Positions 40,001 to 51,900 are shown, counted from the first letter of the stretch. The stretch: DNA of 60,000 bases from Branchiostoma floridae (GCF_000003815.2 NC_049987.1:9009100-9069099); one strand, 5' to 3'. The notes: generated by a model from the sequence alone, not told the origin. Program-made: numbers and translations.

Positions 40001-42906
40001 AGATGCGGGACTGAAGGAATAATAAGCTGCGTGTTATAAATGATATGATATCTGTCTATAGAGAAAACCATTGCACCGTCACATTGGTGGTCGTTCAGTG
40101 TCTTTGACGTAAGTAATAGCAGTACAAGGATGTTGCAGAATTGTGCATGTATGAAATAGACTTTTCACAGCAAAATTGGTCTCCATAAGTATAACATTAT
40201 ACCAAGAAGCAACTAGGATTGGTCGGTAACAGCCACGCTGCTTGTGAATCCTTGGATTATATGTGGTGGTTCAAAAAGAAAGCGCTTATTAGCATGACAT
40301 GTTTACAACGTCTGTATTAGTACAAGTACTGACTGTAAGAATGCAAATGGCACATATAGCTGATAGAGCCTTAGCCCTACCTAGCATTGGTCAAAAGGAC
40401 AGGCATTGCAGTTTGGATACTCACAATGCGTCATCGAAACACTCCAACTCTGCAGTGTACTGTTCGATTGGATCGATGTCGGCTGGGTTGAGCATGATCA
40501 CGGGTTCTCTGGCTCTGATAGCTGCAGGGTAAAAATATCAATGTTGAACTGTTACAACATATGGCGGGTGTGATTCCTATTGCTCTGTTGTTTTATAGAG
40601 CTATCACGTTGGTATATTGGTGTTGACTGTCAGTTTACTGTAGATTGGAGAGTTGAAGACTATAATAGGAACATGAACATCTCGGAGTTCACTGCCGAAT
40701 TTCTGATTTAGTAGACATCGAATGTTCCCAAATGAGGTTTTTCGTAGTTTCAATCAATAGATCTAATTAAGCAACTACTGGCTATTATATGGTTGAGACT
40801 GAAATTGTGAGATGGCAAATACATGTACCATTCACATGCACCAAATCTACGGAGACAGTTGACAAGAAGAACTTACGAGGATTAAGGTCACGATTCACAG
40901 TTACTGTAATCGCAGGGCTAGACCTGTTGTCTATGTCTCCGAAGAAGTCCGTCTGCAGTTGATTCTGGACGAAGCATCTACGACAAAAATAAATAATAAT
41001 TCAATATGTTTATTGTAACTTCATGCCCGTGGGCTAATTGCAATTACAAACAACACGCATAATAAGGAAAGTACAGTTATGCTAAGAACTACATTCTATG
41101 TTGTGCTACTTAAGTGTACATGATGCTAGTTTTGTTGGCTTTGAATAAAAGGCACAAAGGCATGTAACGGAATAAGCTGAACTGAGAATTTTAATCTTTG
41201 TGAACGAACAAAATACTTAACTAATGAAAGATGACAAGCATTTCAATGGATTGAGATGGATTAAAAAAACATGGAAGAAAAGTGGTTCTGCTGGACAGCA
41301 GTAGTTCTTTTTCTCACCTGTATTCCCCAGCATCACTAACCCTGGAAAATTTAAAGTACAGGTCCCCGTTCGCGTGGGAGATGTATCTCCGTTCGTTCGG
41401 AATGATCCGGTTGCCTATGAAGCCCTTGTACCAGCCGTAGTGCAGAGCTGCAAACGAGTGAAAGATTTTTAGTACTTGATTATGAGAAGCAAATTCATCT
41501 GTGTTATACATGTATATCGAACGCATTACTAAAAAAAATTCTGTGTAAAAACTCACTGTGTGGAGAAAATAAAGAAACACGTTACCATCATGTTATCAAA
41601 CTTTGGGTACCATGGAGTAGGTGCCAAATGAATCGCTTTTATTTTCAGTTCAGATATTAATCAACGTTCAAAGACCCATTTAAAAATACTTACCCGGATA
41701 GGCGTCCGGACCTTTACACTCAATTTTGAATCCCCTTCCTTCAGTTACAGTCACCGGAGAGCGGGGAGTTCTGTCAAACGCTCCAACGTCTTCAGTTAGG
41801 AAAGACATAGTGATTAAGATTAGAAGTGAGCTATTGTTGTGCAGATAGATTGGGGTTAGACACGTGGATGGTGTCTGTATATATGTCAATCATGTAGTTG
41901 TTGAATCATTATTTCAGAGGCTTCAACGATGTAATAATGTTGCTTTTGCTGGCAGATAACAGTCAACTAGTTTGCAGAGTTTTACAAACCGGTAGCCATA
42001 TTCTGCAATGTTATGCAGTATATCAACTATGATATCAAAAGATGAGACGAAAGCACGTAGCAAACAAAAAATGGAAACATCAATGTGGCTTACATGTCCA
42101 TTGAAACGGAAGATTAAGATACAATGTCATTTTGATTATAGGGAATAATCAACTCACGTGACATCTTGAACTGTGCAGGAACGCTAACATCAGCACCATG
42201 CATGTTAAAAGCGATGCACTGGTACGTCCCCTCATCGTCAGGATATGTCGGGTTATAGATAACTAGAAATCCGCCTGCTATGGTGTATTTTCCCGATGTC
42301 AAGTCTACTTCTACTCCATCTTTTGTCCATGTGTAGTTGGTATATGGTCTACCAATGGCTCTGCACGTAAGGTTAGCGTATTTGATGCCCTCGGACAAGG
42401 CCTTTTCCCTGTCGTACACCGTAGGATTTTGGGGGTGTTCGAAGATCACTGGATCCCACGGGGTCGGTATCCACTCTGAGGGCAGAAAACAATATCGCTT
42501 TGATTAACAAACACTGAGCGACTGACAGTCATCAAACGGGCGACAAGTGTCCCCGAAATGAGTTTTACTTGAACGCACATACATCTCTACAAACTTTGGT
42601 TATATCATTTTCAATGTAAGGATGTCATTTAGCTTATGAAAAGGGGGGGTAAATTGTATACAAGACTATACAGTTCATTTCTTTCTTCTCTATACAAACT
42701 ATATTCTACGACAAAATTACATTCGTTCTCTATTCTGTTTAATTTACAATACAATGTATTTGCATAGTCACGCTCTCTGCGACCTGAATCGCCGTCTATA
42801 GATATAGAAGAAAGGGGGCCTTACCTATGCCTTGAGACTGCATCCACACCACACCAATGGAAGTTGAGACGACTGCGATGCACAGGAGTCTCGCTATACC
42901 ACCCAT
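27404..42906 (-). CDS. Gene C: Ig(6)-FN3(3)-TM-CARD(2)-Ig receptor, complete
   Basis: Coding exons in transcript order: 42825-42906, 42158-42475, 41694-41789, 41318-41447, 40877-40977, 40425-40521, 39802-40010, 39031-39235, 38699-38763, 38173-38341, 37722-37849, 37440-37612, 37126-37246, 36416-36613, 35900-36040, 35614-35684, 35113-35347, 34653-34807, 34283-34312, 33920-34072, 33650-33740, 33274-33395, 33007-33067, 32695-32795, 32216-32384, 31776-31882, 30993-31155, 30421-30519, 29814-29951, 29418-29507, 28571-28624, 27928-28050, 27404-27618. They total 4410 nt (1469 residues plus stop) in one frame. The protein has the same domain order as gene B; the intron positions and phases match exon by exon apart from two extra linker exons (29418-29507, 28571-28624). 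Domains: Ig1-6 about 28-631, FN3 to 989, membrane exon 990-1030, CARD1 1051-1140, CARD2 1141-1230, linker to 1357, C-terminal Ig to 1469. Function as a CARD-signalling surface receptor is inferred. Confidence 0.88.
28196..28420 (-). mobile_element. tRNA-derived SINE
   Basis: The minus strand begins with a tRNA-like head: A box TGGCGTAACGG (28400-28410) and B box GTTTCGAATCC (28357-28367) about 33 nt apart, followed by a roughly 150-nt body containing CCTCACTCCGTCCAGGTGTA and GGGTACCTGACGG. The arrangement is the classic pol III SINE. It lies in a gene C intron, same strand as the gene. Confidence 0.75.
28466..28559. repeat. 46-48 bp direct tandem duplication
   Basis: Two adjacent copies of GACATTTAGCA..GTGTCATC, then AACAAAT and AGACAGACAAGAG, immediately left of the gene C exon 28571-28624 and abutting its donor side. 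Confidence 0.8.
28571..30519 (-). CDS. Gene C cytoplasmic linker (four exons)
   Basis: Exons 30421-30519, 29814-29951, 29418-29507 and 28571-28624, all symmetric phase 1-1 and so individually skippable without frame loss. The Met/Glu-rich exon 29814-29951 contains MVAVEPVEMKMSKMDAVDA, an expanded version of the B segment. The last two exons (YNDLHKSDSQ... and GVDVNITRDGKPN) have no counterpart found in B. No domain is recognised. Confidence 0.75.
30993..31882 (-). CDS. Gene C CARD 2 (two exons)
   Basis: Exons 31776-31882 and 30993-31155. MTDVHMSKLESYRKPLAAS (H1), PHPVINHMRI (H2), NNVVIDMVKDRPDPAFYHY (H4-H5), DPDLAAEIGG (H6). The intron contains an antisense retroposon tail. Confidence 0.84.
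31270..31640 (-). repeat. Retroposon 3'-tail-like fragment
   Basis: On the minus strand it reads GGAGGTCTCCCATAAGCC, then CTTTTTGGCTTCT, and ends in ATGAATAAAATTAAAAAAATA, an A-rich tail with a poly(A) signal like a LINE/SINE 3' end. It sits in the CARD intron of gene C; no coding remains. Confidence 0.5.
32216..32795 (-). CDS. Gene C CARD 1 (two exons)
   Basis: Exons 32695-32795 and 32216-32384. MTPYHKGRLKRLRDTIIRY (H1), VADHLVERE (H2), LLDILPNRPDHAFDHFC (H4-H5), PWLSDLLEE (H6). The second exon is nearly identical to B, which marks CARD1 as one of the most conserved parts of the protein. Confidence 0.88.
33007..33395 (-). CDS. Gene C transmembrane and juxtamembrane exons
   Basis: Exon 33274-33395 encodes MLFWLMVTLLIALLLTL, then CCCCCLWCKRRRRRR: a membrane helix, cysteine cluster and strong basic stop-transfer signal. 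Exon 33007-33067 encodes KSEAFTMYERNG and leads into CARD1; this short exon is poorly conserved with B. Confidence 0.88.
33650..34807 (-). CDS. Gene C fibronectin III-3 (four exons, one micro-exon)
   Basis: Exons 34653-34807, 34283-34312, 33920-34072 and 33650-33740. The 30-nt micro-exon encodes KRAIGWWDTW (B has 33 nt and a third Trp). An acidic EEEEKDETG loop and the YSNITRA sequon follow. Confidence 0.85.
35113..35684 (-). CDS. Gene C fibronectin III-2 (two exons)
   Basis: Exons 35614-35684 and 35113-35347. It carries VLMSWE, YRVRYRRQGSG and YECKIAAYNNYSVGPEA. Only about four residues of the 78-codon second exon differ from B. Confidence 0.87.
35900..36613 (-). CDS. Gene C fibronectin III-1 (two exons)
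   Basis: Exons 36416-36613 and 35900-36040. The first exon encodes the same protein segment as B with only a handful of nucleotide changes, and similarity continues a few bases into the flanking intron (GGTGGAAA.ATGTTGG). Confidence 0.87.
36790..36850 (-). repeat. Retroposon tail-like repeat, copy 1
   Basis: The plus strand reads TTTATTTTAAGTTGTTGCCC then GAGGACTAATTGCAA; a similar segment is at 41004-41050. Read on the minus strand both end in AATAAA-like sequence, like LINE 3' ends. Confidence 0.4.
37126..37612 (-). CDS. Gene C Ig6 (two exons)
   Basis: Exons 37440-37612 and 37126-37246. TATIPCEGQ, VNSWFVDGRK and VYTCALDTSVDEQ form the Cys-Trp-Cys core, nearly identical to gene B. Confidence 0.85.
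37722..38341 (-). CDS. Gene C Ig5, lacking both core cysteines (two exons)
   Basis: Exons 38173-38341 and 37722-37849. NGMEGSDITMKLEWE and AGSYSFRIQNVYGS occupy the B and F strands without Cys; the C-strand Trp is kept in TMEWIKQSE. The same loss is seen in gene B. Confidence 0.83.
38699..39235 (-). CDS. Gene C Ig4 (two exons)
   Basis: Exons 39031-39235 and 38699-38763. Cys in ETFSCESEG, Trp in VYSWYFGRD and Cys in YRCIITNDWG. Upstream, a 0.4-kb family 2 inverted-repeat element occupies the intron. Confidence 0.84.
39348..39752. mobile_element. Family 2 inverted-repeat element, diverged copy
   Basis: Ends pair imperfectly: CTAGACGATGATCGCGCTGC on the left, and GGACGGCGCAATCGTCACGC in reverse complement on the right. 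Inner segments (GGCTCCGCGG.. and ..GGAGCCTGTGCGGAGTC) also pair. Located in a gene C intron. Confidence 0.55.
39802..40521 (-). CDS. Gene C Ig3 (two exons)
   Basis: Exons 40425-40521 and 39802-40010. Core ELECFDDA, DIRWKRLDRPA and GGIFQCIASNEKGS. The first exon is 97 nt against 100 nt in B, a one-codon in-frame difference. Confidence 0.85.
40877..41789 (-). CDS. Gene C Ig2 (three exons)
   Basis: Exons 41694-41789, 41318-41447 and 40877-40977. Cys in GRGFKIEC, Trp in YGWYKGFI and Cys in AGEYRCFVQ. A retroposon-tail-like repeat (about 41004-41050) lies just upstream of the third exon. Confidence 0.85.
41004..41050 (-). repeat. Retroposon tail-like repeat, copy 2
   Basis: TTTATTGTAACTTCATGCCC followed by GTGGGCTAATTGCAATTAC matches the spacing and core of 36790-36850 (TTTATT..GCCC.. 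GGGCTAATTGCAA). Confidence 0.4.
42158..42475 (-). CDS. Gene C Ig1
   Basis: 318-nt exon. Core ANLTC, YTWTKDG and DEGTYQCIAFNMHG. It has changed chemistry on likely exposed positions relative to B (for example LKDGKEIDAKS to TKDGVEVDLTS) while the core is kept. Confidence 0.87.
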
Positions 42907-42973
42907 CTTGATTTGCTGTTCTCTATGGTGTTACTCTTTACCTACTTCCTATGTTGGTCATAAACTCATCTTC
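42825..42973 (-). CDS. Gene C signal-peptide exon
   Basis: Start codon at 42904-42906. It encodes MGGIARLLCIAVVSTSIG, a clear signal peptide, and ends in phase 1 at a GTAAGG donor. Upstream, a TCTTTCAG acceptor at 42974 marks the start of the exon's 5' UTR part. Confidence 0.85.
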
Positions 42974-45900
42974 CTGAAAGAAGAAAAGAAAAAGACTGAG
43001 CATCAGACCTCAAATCCCAACAGTTCAACCCCGAAAGGTTCAAGTATAAGGACCAAAGAGGCCTTACTGCTTCAATAAGATTGATAGAATAGTGACAAGG
43101 AAAGTACAAATACCTGTTAAATTTGGCTCATTGAGACTACACAAGGTTTCTCCTGAGATTTAGTTGTCATGTTACATTACAATAAAGCGCGCACTAGTAT
43201 TGTCTAATGTAATCAATTTATCAAAAGTGCTAACGACGTTTCGCTATGTGAGGAATGCTATGTTGAAAACTCACACGCGCACACACGCCTAATTTGTTCA
43301 CTATGGTCAAGCCCTCAAATTACACAGCTGAAAACGTTAACGGTAGACCTTCCCCCGGGTCCTGTACGCCCTTGAAACGTGTTCTCTGGACAAAACATCA
43401 CCTGATTGCATGTCTACAAATGCAGGCTATATTGTACAATTAATAGATATGCGTGCATGCATTTGTGAACATTCGCACAGACAGTAGCCTTATCTTTACT
43501 ATTTACAGGCGTGAAGTACAGTGTTATAGTTTGTCTAGTTGTATAGTTGTTTTTTCTTTCAAGCTATCAATGTTGTTTTGTTATTGGAGCACCCCCTCCC
43601 ACCCCTCAGGATATTCTGAACACCTGAGGCATCCTTCTCGTAAACGGCTATTCAAAAGGCCAGGGACGGTCGCCATGTTGTAATACGATCCCCACAAGTA
43701 TGGAGATGATGACTCACTCGCAATGAGTCATTACTAGGACCAAGGTCAGCACCATGTTACCATCATGTGTGATAGATAACTCTTCTCTATCACTGTTCAA
43801 TGGTGGTACATGTCGGTAAGATGGGTCATCGGCGATATGCGAATCACAATTATTCACACATTCAGCATATAGAAGTCAAAATAGTGTTTGGGTTATGAGT
43901 GACTCTGGTATGTATGCTTAATAATTCATGTCGTTTCGTGTTACAGGTGTTCATAAGGTTATTTAGTTCATCCTTTGATGAATAAGTTTCCGTGACTACC
44001 ATGCATGAAAAACAGCGTTAATATACAAAAGGGACACCTCATGCAAAAAAAAACGAAGACTGTCAAATGTAAAACTGATAACTATTGAAAAAATGCGTAA
44101 GCTTGACATTGTACATTCCCAGGGTGACCAGACATGTAGCTTACAGACTTCTGCCAAATCTCATGTGTACGTTACTACATATTATTAAACACAATGCTTA
44201 AATTCTTTTTTCTAAATGTCGTCAGTTCACGATAATTGATACTGTGCACGACTTAGTTGACTTAGTTGTCAAGCTGGTGAAGGTAATGGTGTGGAAATGG
44301 AATATATTGTTGTCAAGTGAAGAACGCCAGTGAGCTAAACTTTGAAGTCAGGCCAATTTCCATTCACCTGTAAACAGGAACTCAACTTGGTCGGTCAACA
44401 ATGGAAAGGCTTGGATAGGGTCATGATTCATACAATCTTTAAAGATACAAAACAGCTGAAACTGCGGTTTGTGAGATGCTTTACCACAGCTTGTGGAACA
44501 TTTTGTAACACCACAAGCGCTACTTTTCTCTTTACTCATTATTTATTTACATTAAATATTGCAAAAAGTACCACGCTGGTGGTAGGTTTTGCATACAGTA
44601 TACCTGCCCCCCAAAACAGGACGCCGTATATGATTGTGGTCTATTCATGAAAACCTGTCTTTCAACTTTTAATGAGTCCTCGGTGGAACGCCTGCCACTA
44701 TCAGCAATGACTAAGGAACAATGGGCTACATTGTACCGCCTTCGTGAACAATCCGATTAACATCAATGGTTGTAGCCACTTTGTAAGCAGTCACCACTAA
44801 TTATCAAAAGGTGGTCTGAAAAACCAAGAACTAAAAACAAAACCTTTACTTTTCTTGATCTTAACGACTTTAACTTTTGCTAAAGCTGCAAATCACGATT
44901 ACAAAGGGCGGAGCAAAGGAAATATTTGAGAGCAATTCGGTTAGACATCTAACTACTAGTAACGACATCATGCTTCCTATGATATGTTGATAATTTTTGT
45001 ATGATATCTCGGACATTAACCAAATGTTCCCTCATTAAACGGTTGCTAAAACATACAAAAGAAAAACAATCTAGGACCTTGCATCGGCGTATCAAAACAG
45101 AACTACTACTGGGTTTGCACGATAAAAACAGCTACAGGCTGGTGTAAAAAATACCCAATGAAAAGTGTCAACATGATCACAACTTGTTTTCTCTGTTGGT
45201 TTCATTCTGACATTGTTGTTCCTTATCGTCAGTCTGACCTGGCAACGTTTCTTTCCTGATCAAAAAAAACAGAGGTGCCAAAAAAGAACAGCTCAAGATA
45301 GTTTATCCTAGGACAAGGTGAAAAACAGCAGGGGGTCTGCACATTTAATGCCGGTTCCTTGAGGGAGGACATCACCTTTGACCTCCATATCCCCGGGGAA
45401 TAACGACAACTGTCAAGGTTTTAAACGCGTCAGCACAAATAAGACAGTACCATCATAAACACAGCATGTCTCTCATCAATGTCCATGCAGACTTTAGTGG
45501 TATTGCAGGAGACGGAGAATCTGTGGCCAATTTACTAGTGGTACTACACCAAGTGATGCGTGACAGGTTGACTCAGTGATGCCTGACGCATCCCTGTTGT
45601 TGTAAACTGAATGTGGGAAATCTTGCGTGCAATGAAACAAGATGGCGGAGTATCAATCATTGTGTACGCTGACCTACCTCAGTGACAGACCCGATATTCG
45701 GTACTGTCAGAAATCTAGTTTAAACGGGACACAACCTGAGGCGGCAGTACCTTAAGGTACCATCCTGATGTGTCCTATCTGTCTCAATACTCTTAGACCA
45801 CAGTTCATTGATTCAAAATATAAGTGCCTACCATGTTGTAGTTTGCATCTCTTGAACAAGTACATTTTTATGTGACATTCCAGCAAACAATCGGGTCTTC

Positions 45901-48900
45901 TTTTTTTGTCGGATATGAACCGTACGTAAGATTTTCATCTTTCATTGTGTTTGTGTTTTCTTTGGGACTCTTCATACTTTTAAGTTTTACGTGATTTTAT
46001 GTACATGACCGAACTGGTTCAACACACAGAGAGGCCACCTGGCATTGTAGAAGATATAAGTACAGGTGGATTTATTGGTAAATGTACCAATGAAGGCCAT
46101 TTACCAATCGCGATGGTTTGATAGCGTTACTGTGTAAAGAACAACCACTGCTACATATTAGCTCTCCCTTTCAAAACACTCATGAGGCATTACACAACGC
46201 ATTACATCCTCAGACAGACCACTAGGGCGGCGACCGAGCTCAATGAATTCTATAGATAAAAAACTAAACTTTTTACACTTTGTATGTTTGTTGTCATCTT
46301 ATACATTTTGACATTGCAGTAATGAAATAAATAGTTACAAAACCCAAATGCAATGTCGGTTGCGGCGATATCGCAACACAATCACAGTGTAGAGTAGTCT
46401 AAAAACCTTACCAACAAAGGTGATTATGGAAAAGCTCTTCATTATCATGTAAGATTTCGCCCCCTCCTGGTAACGCTAATCGTTATTCTGACGGATTCCT
46501 ATTTACACAGGGTCTTCCATGTTTGCTTATGGAAGCGGAAAGGCGGGATTGTGTGTCGTATTGTATGCACCGGCGGATTATCCTGTGCTGCGGTGGAACC
46601 ACATGTTACGGGCTCAGTAAATACATGAGAATTAGACTGCGCGAAGTGTTTGGAAAGAGTTATGGGAAAGCCCTTGTAAGGTGAACAAAGCATGCACACT
46701 TGGTATAACTTCATTATTTTGTGCTGTATGAAAACTGGGCTAATATGGTATATAATATTACATCATATTTGATTATACAATAGTTTCCAGTCCGCATCTC
46801 GCAATCTCCGGCCATGTGAACCACTAGCGGAGAAACGTCTAGAATCTTTGAATTATTGCCTGTGACTTACAAAGAACATCGCTTAGTTGAAGTTTGGGCC
46901 TGTTTTTCGTTTTTCTACCGCTCAGCCAGTTAAGTAGATGTTATCTGTTAACTCTACTGTAGTTTTGCTGCAAAAGATCCAATTACACGTATGGTAATTA
47001 CGTCCAAATTAGGGCGATGTTTGAATCTACTTTTAACGACTGTTTCTGGGAGTGAACGAAAACATAAGTGTTGCTAAAAGTTCTAATGAAGCATGCTCTG
47101 TGCATTCCACGAGGAAAGGCTCCGGTGAACTATGCGTAAACTGCGCTATTTATATGTCACATTTTTTTCAGTAATGTCAAACGCGATAGTTTCTTCATCT
47201 ATTCCACACTTCTCCTAGGATAGGTACTACTTTTAGAAAACATACTACTTGTGTATTAAATAAACGAAGTAGTTGTCCTCGGTTTAACAAGGTCTTTTGT
47301 GAGAACTATACTGGGACTAAGGCTTAGTCCGGAAACGGCTCCCTGGTCAGAAATAAGCCCCGCATACCTGGGCGGGACGTATGAATTACACGACTCCGTA
47401 AACAGAAAGACTATCTTACCTGTCTGTGAGCGCTTTACAGTGACACTTCGGCCTCAAACTGTCAGAAGTTGTCTTCGAAGCAAGTTTCTACCACACAAGG
47501 GATGAATGATCGCTCTGAGAGCGACACTTGTCAAACGATGCCCACGGAACTGTTTCCAAACACGAAGATATACAGCAGCCAGCGGGTCGTCCGACAGCTT
47601 GGAAGTGGCTTCCTTTTGGCCGTAAGGCTCAAAATGGCGACTGACAACTACCAGTGCGCCGGCGCACCCTGTGAGGTCATCCGTGAATGGGCGGGGACAA
47701 GTCGGCTAGCTGTCTTCAGGTGTGCTCTTCTCTCGCTAAAAACACTCTTACACCCGAAATCCGATCTTCAGCAAACCTCACCTGATACTAGACGACTCCT
47801 GAGTGACCGATTAGACAGTTCTGGGCGAGTGAATGGTCACAGATTTTCAGGGTTGTCTGTTGAACATCACCTGGCGTGAAGACAATGATTTTCCCCCATG
47901 CATTGTTCTGCTTGAATAGCTGCCAACAATGCCGGCCTATCTTGTCGAAAACAACGCAAAGACAGCTGGGAACTGAGTTTATCCTGATGTTACGACATTT
48001 TCAACACTCCTAAATGTACCTTAAAGTACCAAGTGAGTCTATACCACCAAACGCAAGATTGGCTTGAAAACCATAATTCAGTTTGACACATTAGTTGGAG
48101 TAAGTGGCGCATTTAGCTAATGATGCAGGATCCCTGGGGTTACAGCTGTGATGTAGGTTGATTGACATTTCTTAAAATGAAGATTGAAACAAGTTAACCT
48201 CCTTGTTTAGAAGTTTAACATTTCAGTTCTCTCCTTACAGGCTTTTTTGTTGTGGCAAACATACGATGTCAGTTTTGTGTCAAACATACGATGCAACGTT
48301 GCATGTCTGATTAAGTCGAGTCTAATCATTAGTCATGGATTATTGTAGTCTCCTGATTCAAAGTGATTCAACGTGTAATTGATGACAAAAATGTCTCCTG
48401 GCTATATAATCAATCGTCCACATGTACGTTTGTACCCAATTGATGTCTGAAATCAAGCAAATAAATTAAGAACATTCTCCTAGTATTCTTTGGTCTGGGT
48501 TTATCCTTACATCACACGTGCATACCTAACTGCCTCCGTATTTATATAGAGGGTAAGATAGATAGATGAACTGAAAAGTGTCAGATGTCATAACATCTAA
48601 CTCTTCCTTAAGCACTATTCACAGCACTTCCCTTAGTTGATGAAACATTATCGTCACAGTTCAAAACTTTGTCGACCAATGGGAGAGACGCAGTAGGCAT
48701 GCACAATATCAAACAACGAAGGATTCATACCGAGACTGATAGATTAATATGTGCAAAGACAGGTAGGATCTAGGAAAATCATTGAGCTAAATCCAGGGGT
48801 ATGCACCTGTATATTCCGATTAAAACTAATTCTGGGGACGGGGCAATGTCCTGGGGGTAGTGCCCATTTCAACAGTTCTCACTCACTTAGTAGCAACAAA

Positions 48901-51900
48901 GGTAAACACCTTCAGGTCTATTCAACCATGGAGTTGATTCAATCATACTTTAAATAGCAAAGCTCTTAGGCATCAAGGTTGTCTAACACGAATGTCACCT
49001 CGTTAAAACTATCAAAACTCGCTCGCTTGTTTAATACAATATCCCACGCATCATTTACCACCTCTTCAATCTTCGTATTAATGCCAGTAGACATATTTGG
49101 ACCTATTCAACTCAAATCGTATTCAAATTGGTAGATTTCCGACAGGTATGTGTAGTTTGAATGCACGGGATGCCTGCGACAAATCTACCTCCATTTTTTA
49201 GCTACCCAAACATAACCTGTGCATATATTACCCTTTCTGCTGCCACCGGTTTCTTATGTTTGTGTGACAACAGGAACTACGTGATAGCTCTAATGTGATT
49301 AACTGTTCTAACGGACATCCTGTGCTGGGTAGCGCCTGGTACATGGTACAATATAGAGATGGTCTAAAATGGAAAGGAGTTTTCTTTTTTCTTAATCGTA
49401 ATTTGTCAATGTTACGCTTACTGATATATATTTCACAACTTTGTCGTTATTGTCATCAGCTTTAGATGCATATTCTTATCACGGATTTTGAATCTTTGGC
49501 AGAAAAAATCAAACAGGTGTTTGTTATCTCCTGATCGCAAGTTTTTTGTCTCTTTGAAATGGGCCCGGACGTTGATTGATTCAGCAGTGGAATTTGACGA
49601 GAAATATCATACAGTTGCTACTCAGATTCTGGTAGAAATATTCACCTGTAACCTACGCTTATACCCGTATGTGCTCACACGTATATGCTAACTGGGAATT
49701 ATGTGTCCAAAACCTCACAGGGGCCCCAGAAGAGGCCACTGTTTCCTGTGAAAACTGTTTTGCTTGCGGGCATGGGTTGATCGTTCTGTTTTGAAAACAA
49801 GAAGCTATGCAAATGAGCCTGTGACGCAGGTGTGTGCCAATGAGGCGGTCAGGTCGGTGGGACCCTGTAACCGTCACTGTCTGGCACGCCCGACTCCAGG
49901 GGTCACAGGTCATCGTTTTGAATTCGAAAAAAAAGTTGTTTTCAAAGTGGTTTTCAAGAAATTCGTTGGAGGAATACTAAGAATGCCAAGGTCTACACTC
50001 AGGATGTTAGGAGGTGAATGCACGGATGGTATACAGACAAATACACCTTATGATGCAGTTCATTTTGACATTACAGATTACTATTTTTGATTGTTCCAAG
50101 TAAAACAAGTTCCCTATTACCCTTACAAACCGAACCATTTTAGTTGCTATAGAATGTACTTCAAGGCGAAGATGCACTTGTTGATGGCAATGAAGAACAT
50201 TCTTCATTCAATGGGAGTGTTTACTGTAAATAAGAAGGTACGTTTAAGACGTGTCTTTTATCTAAAACAGAGCAATTACACCTGGTATTTTCCGTCTGCT
50301 GACGGTGCATGGTGTGACCTTCAACCACAAAATGTGTCTTATTATCTAGTACACATATTTATACCATAACCACTATTACATTAAATAGAAGACCTGGCCA
50401 GGTGAAGAACCAAACCTTCAGGTGTTTTCTCATTAAAGTACCCGAGGGAATGCTACATTAATGACAGGAGAAGACGTAAGATGGATGCCAGGTTGTACCG
50501 ACGCCCGCCCCCTCCCCATACATCAACCATAATTGTTTAGACGACAGCTAAGTCGTCTCTCCAATTAAAGAATGCGCCCATGTTCTCACATATACAATAA
50601 AAACGGTACATGAAACTTCTGATGAAGTACATACCTGTAGAATTTAGATGTTTTCCACAAATCTTTAACACAGAGCACTTTTTTCTGTGCCGTTCAGATT
50701 ATGCACGCTCCACCTCTGCTGACTGTGAGGTAAACAATGACATTACAGCGAGTCCCTGTTACGCTCCGCTCGGCTGGTCAGCAGGTATGCGGGCGTACAG
50801 GGGGCTGTTCGCACAGGATCAGGTGTCAGGGCTTACCTGGAGTGGACACGAGGTGTCGGGTGTCCGGCCGGTCCTTCACTCACCCGTGTTCGGTATTGTT
50901 GACCAGGTGTTTAGTCGCGTGTAACTGCACCAAATCGTATTGAGATTGGCTGGAAGTGTATTGATTGCCGGTGTAACATGTGGCGGAATAGCCTGTATTC
51001 TGGGGTATAGTGTTACAGGGGAGTTCAATGACACTTGAAACATTTCTAAGGCGTTGACGATTAAACGTTCACGCCAATTACTTTTGTTGAGTAGCCTTTG
51101 ATTGTAATCTCCAAGCAGATCCTACAATGGCATAAAACAGTACCAAACTGGCCAAGGAGTGTAGTCAGCCAAGAGGTGTCCATTTGCCCCCGGTAGCCAA
51201 ACACACTCCTAGGCCGGCTTCACTCCTCTGCCAGCTTTTGATACTATCTTATGCTACCGTAGGATCTGCTTGGAGATTGGACACATTTTATAGGTTGTAT
51301 TGGTCGCTATTGTTGATGTGTGCGTTCGCAGATGGAGGAATGTGATATTTGAATCATAAAGACGGATAGAAAGGAGACATTGAAAACGATCCCCGAAGGT
51401 TATGATAATGCGCATCAAACGGGTTTTCTAATCAACAAGGATAGAAACAAATTTGAAAGAAGATTGCACAGAACGACCGTCAAGTTACAGAACGACCGCC
51501 AACTTGCCAAAAATTAGCCTTTCCTAGAATGGGGAAATCACGCAAGGCTTGCAAAGTGGTTTGGATTCCTTTGACTGATTTAACTTTGAATCTGACAAAT
51601 GTGGAGTAGTCAATGTAGTTTCGAAGGCACACAAGAGACAAGGCTGGAACAACAGATAACTATACATCGCAGTTTTAATACGGACAGAAAAATATCACAT
51701 ATATCTCTAATAACATATCCATTTGAGAAGGTTTATGGTGGGTCAGTAATGATGAAACAACTATTACAGAAGAAACCACTCGATGGGAAACAAGGACAGG
51801 TTGTTTTCAACCTCTTGAGTGCGAATAAAGCGAGCAGCGTGTAGACAATAATGCAAATGTCATTAAATTGAAACAACGAGCTAATGGACCCATGGGGCAA

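Noticed and set aside
47469-47879. Plus-strand frame in the CpG-richer patch
   Set aside because: No family signature or codon periodicity I could recognise, and no neighbouring exons; more likely a promoter-like or UTR region.
50610-50924. Plus-strand frame of about 100 codons
   Set aside because: Composition changes midway and no domain or partner exon is visible.
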